DNA of 64,000 nt from Methylobacterium oxalidis (GTDB lineage: Bacteria; Pseudomonadota; Alphaproteobacteria; Rhizobiales; Beijerinckiaceae), in assembly GCF_007992195.1 (NCBI RefSeq), contig NZ_BJZU01000072.1:1-64000 (forward strand). Direction: 5' to 3'. Made by a program: the position numbers and the translations under genes. Positions 61,599-64,000 of this stretch are shown piece by piece (positions within the stretch are counted from its first letter, which is position 1; every line of letters starts with the position of its first letter). Under the pieces are notes generated by a model. The model saw only the letters and a list, made by a program, of their open reading frames with translations, did no database searches and was not told the DNA's origin.

Positions 61599-61635
61599 CG
61601 GATCTTCGTCGCTGGAGGGGCGGGGCGGGGAGGCG

Positions 61636-62292
61636 TCAGGGCTTGCGGGCGGGCTTCGAGACGGGCTCCGGCTTCGGCCCGGAGGTCGGGTCCGCCTCGA
61701 AGGCGGCCTTGGCGGGCTCGCCCGCGAGTTCGGCCACGAGGCGCTCCGCCTCGGATTCGGCCGCCGCGTGGTGGCCGCCCGCGCCGCCCGTATCCTCGAG
61801 CCGCCCGGACAGGATCAGGATCCGCTTGATCAGCTCGGAAAGCCACTGCAGGCCGAGCAGGATGAAGCCCAGCAGGATCAGGCCCTTGGCGGGCCAGATC
61901 AGGAGGCCGCCCGCGTTGGTCGAGACCTCGCCCGAGTTGAAGGAGTTCACGAAGAACGGGATCGAGAGCCAGATCATCACCGCCACGAAGGGCAGCAGGA
62001 AGAACAGGTGCCCGAACACGTCGACGAGGTCGCGGCCGCGCTTCGACAGGCGGCTCGACACGATGTCGATGCGGATGTGCTCGTTGTCCTTCAGGGTCCA
62101 GGCGGCGCAGAGCATGAACACGGCACCGAACAGGTACCATTGCATCTCGAGCCAGGCGTTCGAGGAGGTGCCGAACAGCTTGCGGACGATCGCGTTCAGG
62201 GTGGAGACGATCACCGCGGCGACGATGGCCCAGGCGGCGAGCTTGCCGATCCGCACGTTGAGCGCGTCGATCCACCGGCTCAGGCCGAGCAT
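61636..62292 (-). CDS. dctQ: TRAP transporter small membrane subunit
   Basis: This 218-residue membrane protein has four helices (DctQ family), with EMQWYLFGAVFMLCAAWTLKDNEHIRIDI, the family's key segment, given in parts here. A cytosolic Lys/Pro-rich tail (about 180-218) is long for the family. It contacts DctM and is needed for transport. ATG at 62292 follows GGGAGG. It is the first gene of the dctQ-dctM-dctP unit. Confidence 0.9.
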   Translation of the reverse strand: MLGLSRWIDALNVRIGKLAAWAIVAAVIVSTLNAIVRKLFGTSSNAWLEMQWYLFGAVFMLCAAWTLKDNEHIRIDIVSSRLSKRGRDLVDVFGHLFFLLPFVAVMIWLSIPFFVNSFNSGEVSTNAGGLLIWPAKGLILLGFILLGLQWLSELIKRILILSGRLEDTGGAGGHHAAAESEAERLVAELAGEPAKAAFEADPTSGPKPEPVSKPARKP

Positions 62293-62429
62293 CCAGGTCC
62301 TCCCTCACAAACCCGTGTTCGGGCCCGTCGCTCTTCCCTAGCCGGAAGCCCGGCCAAGATCAGCCCCTCGTGAGAGATTATGCAGAATTTGTCATTCATC
62401 GGCGCCGCGGCCGCAGGCCCTTCGTCTCT

Positions 62430-63773
62430 TCAGACGAAGAAGAGCAGCGTCAGGAGCCCGAACAGCGGCAGGAGGACGCAGCCCGACCAGAGCATGTAGC
62501 CGAAGAAGCTCGGCATCCGGATCCCGCACTCCTCGCAGATCGCCTTGACCATGAAGTTCGGGGCGTTGCCGATATAGGAGTTCGCGCCCATGAACACCGC
62601 GCCCGCCGAGATCGCCGTGAGGGTGCGGGCGAGGGGGCCCATCAGCGCGGCCGGGTCGCCGCCGGCGAGGTCGAAGAAGATCAGGTAGGTCGGCGCGTTG
62701 TCGAGGAAGCTCGACAGGCCGCCGGTGAGCCAGAAATAGGCGGCTTCGTGAGGCGTGCCGTCGGGCTGCGTCACGAGGGCGAGGAGGGGCGCGAGCGCCC
62801 CGTCGCGGCCGGCCCGCAGGATCGCCAGCGCCGGGACGATCGTGACGAAGATGCCCGCGAACAGGACCGCGACCTCGCGGATCGGCACCCAGGTGAAGGC
62901 GTTCTCGAGGCGGATGCCGGGCGCCGTGGTCCGGAAGGAGAGATAGCCGAGGCCGAGCAGCACGACGTCGCGCGAGAGGCTCTCCAGGGGCACCGCGATC
63001 CCGAAGCCCACCGGCACCGCGATTCCGGGCCGCCACAGGCCGCTCGCGAGGACGGCGGCGACGATGCCGGCGAGGTAGATCACGTTGTGCAGGCCCTCGA
63101 TCCGGACCTGCCGGGGCAGGCGGCTCGGCGGCGGAGCGGCCTCGAAGCGCCAGAGATAGCGGTCGATCGCGTAGAACACCGCGAGCAGGATCGCGCAGGA
63201 CAGCAGCATCGGCCCCGCGAGCGCCCGCACCGTCCACAGGAAGTCGACGCCCCGGAGGAAGCCGAGGAATAGCGGCGGGTCGCCGAGCGGCGTCAGCGAG
63301 CCGCCGATATTGGCCACGAGGAAGATGAAGAACACGAAGACGTGGGCGTTGCGGGCGCGGCCGGCATTCGCCCGGATCAGCGGGCGGATCAGCAGCATGG
63401 CGGCGCCCGTGGTGCCGAGGAAGCTCGCCGCGAGGCTGCCGAGGGCGAGGATCGCCGTGTTGGTGGCCGGCGTGCCGACGAGATTGCCGACGATGCGGAT
63501 GCCGCCCGCCACCACGAAGAGGGCGAAGACCAGGATGATGAAGGGAAGGTACTCCAGCGCCGCGGTGTGCCACACCTCCGCCGCCGCGGTGCCGGCGCCG
63601 AACCGGACGGCGCAGGGCAGCAGGAAGGCCAGCCCCCAGAACGCCGCCACAGCGGCGAGCCGGTGCTCCCAGAACTTGGGGGCGAGGAGCGGCAGGAGCG
63701 CGATGGACAGCAGGAGGCCGGCGAAGGGCAGGACCCAGGCGAGGCCGAGCGCGGTTCCGTCGAGGTGGGGCAA
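62430..63773 (-). CDS. NhaD/ArsB-family ion transporter (sodium:proton antiporter-like)
   Basis: This 447-residue membrane protein has about 11-12 helices. It includes IAVSLxxPxx-type blocks with FLGTTGAAMLLIRPLIRAN, the NIGGSLTPLGDPPLFLGFL loop and, near the C-terminus, GGLSSFLDNAPTYLIFFDLA and FMGANSYIGNAPNFMVKAI. Two repeats of the SxxDNAP/NxxNAPNF type are typical of the ion transporter superfamily with NhaD. It probably exchanges Na+ for H+. A TTG start at 63773 has AGGA five bases upstream; no in-frame ATG lies nearby. Confidence 0.85.
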   Translation of the reverse strand: MPHLDGTALGLAWVLPFAGLLLSIALLPLLAPKFWEHRLAAVAAFWGLAFLLPCAVRFGAGTAAAEVWHTAALEYLPFIILVFALFVVAGGIRIVGNLVGTPATNTAILALGSLAASFLGTTGAAMLLIRPLIRANAGRARNAHVFVFFIFLVANIGGSLTPLGDPPLFLGFLRGVDFLWTVRALAGPMLLSCAILLAVFYAIDRYLWRFEAAPPPSRLPRQVRIEGLHNVIYLAGIVAAVLASGLWRPGIAVPVGFGIAVPLESLSRDVVLLGLGYLSFRTTAPGIRLENAFTWVPIREVAVLFAGIFVTIVPALAILRAGRDGALAPLLALVTQPDGTPHEAAYFWLTGGLSSFLDNAPTYLIFFDLAGGDPAALMGPLARTLTAISAGAVFMGANSYIGNAPNFMVKAICEECGIRMPSFFGYMLWSGCVLLPLFGLLTLLFFV

Positions 63774-63967
63774 GATCGTCCTGCGGTCGGGCTCGGGGCA
63801 TGGGCTCGCGGCCCCGCGGGCGAGCTTCCGCGCCGGGGCGCACCGTGATTGGAGCCAACCGCTGCCGGGTGCAAGGCCGCCCCCGGCACCCTTTCCCCGC
63901 CGCCGAACCGAAACGGGCGCATCGTCATTGATGCGGCAGGCGGATGGCCGAGCGAGGGGAGAGGATC

Positions 63968-64000
63968 ATGCGGTTCGGGGTTGCGGTGTTCGTGATCACG
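63968..64000 (+). CDS. Start of a gene running off the right edge
   Basis: An ATG at 63968 follows GGGAGAGGATC, a strong Shine-Dalgarno, and opens MRFGVAVFVIT. The hydrophobic start suggests a signal peptide or membrane protein. Only 11 codons are present, so the identity cannot be given. It is divergent from the NhaD-like gene. Confidence 0.5.
   Translation, partial: MRFGVAVFVIT

Overview
The window is a high-GC alphaproteobacterial chromosome segment, most likely from Methylobacterium or a close relative. This is inferred from gene content: a TrcR/DUF1013 regulator, an oxc-frc oxalate pathway, an alternative complex III plus caa3 oxidase cluster, an HWE-family kinase, a TakP-type TRAP system and DUF4170. 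Most of the DNA is dense coding sequence with GTGA/ATGA overlaps and GGAGG-type ribosome binding sites. Nearly every gene has a long open shadow frame on the other strand, so genes were chosen by protein family features and translation signals, not by ORF length.

Layout. 1-800: two small heat-shock genes on the minus strand. 1472-3487: an OPT-family transporter. 3763-8874: a DUF1989 protein, then a tight three-gene unit (YqcI/YcgG-GntA-type N-hydroxylase homologue, HemK-like methyltransferase, EgtD-like methyltransferase), then a metallo-hydrolase and an AAC(3)-I-like acetyltransferase. 8983-12086: an RTX-repeat secreted TM1410-type protein and an SDR oxidoreductase. 12224-23269: eleven overlapping or near-touching genes encoding alternative complex III (ActA-F), a small membrane protein and a caa3-type, A2-class cytochrome oxidase; together they form a quinol-to-oxygen electron route. 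23362-24308: a DUF3108 gene broken by a one-base frameshift. 24312-31575: signalling genes (single-domain response regulator, HWE kinase, kinase/receiver/receiver-cyclase operon, Crp/Fnr regulator) with an M23 peptidase between them. 31595-35152: a caspase-fold/SUMF1 fusion without the catalytic dyad, a tandem DUF4399 protein and two very small secreted or membrane proteins.

35339-43282: a transglutaminase-like protease, then oxalate degradation (oxalyl-CoA decarboxylase on plus, formyl-CoA:oxalate CoA-transferase on minus) with an esterase, a PAS-only protein, OsmC-like, NTF2-like and DUF4170 genes. A 17-bp inverted repeat is found in nearly identical form upstream of oxc and between the PAS and osmC-like genes, which suggests one shared regulator. 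43492-53357: core housekeeping genes: prs, an esterase-like gene, trcR, rpsA, sppA, ihfB, lapA, trpF, trpB and a CAU-anticodon tRNA. Beyond the tRNA (53358-58408) the content becomes accessory: a ricin-domain copper radical oxidase with a complete galactose-oxidase active site, a frameshifted Cys-rich secreted protein, a Lys-rich protein and a 52-residue protein. 58538-63773: a TRAP transporter (DctP, DctM, DctQ) and an NhaD/ArsB-like ion transporter on the minus strand. A new gene begins at the right edge.

The strongest candidate for something undescribed is the N-hydroxylase/methyltransferase/EgtD-like operon at 4635-7313. It has no ergothioneine sulfoxide synthase (EgtB) nearby, and its EgtD-like protein differs from mycobacterial EgtD at two histidine-pocket positions. 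Next are the putative oxalate operator, the catalytically dead caspase-SUMF1 fusion, and the secreted copper radical oxidase next to a tRNA.
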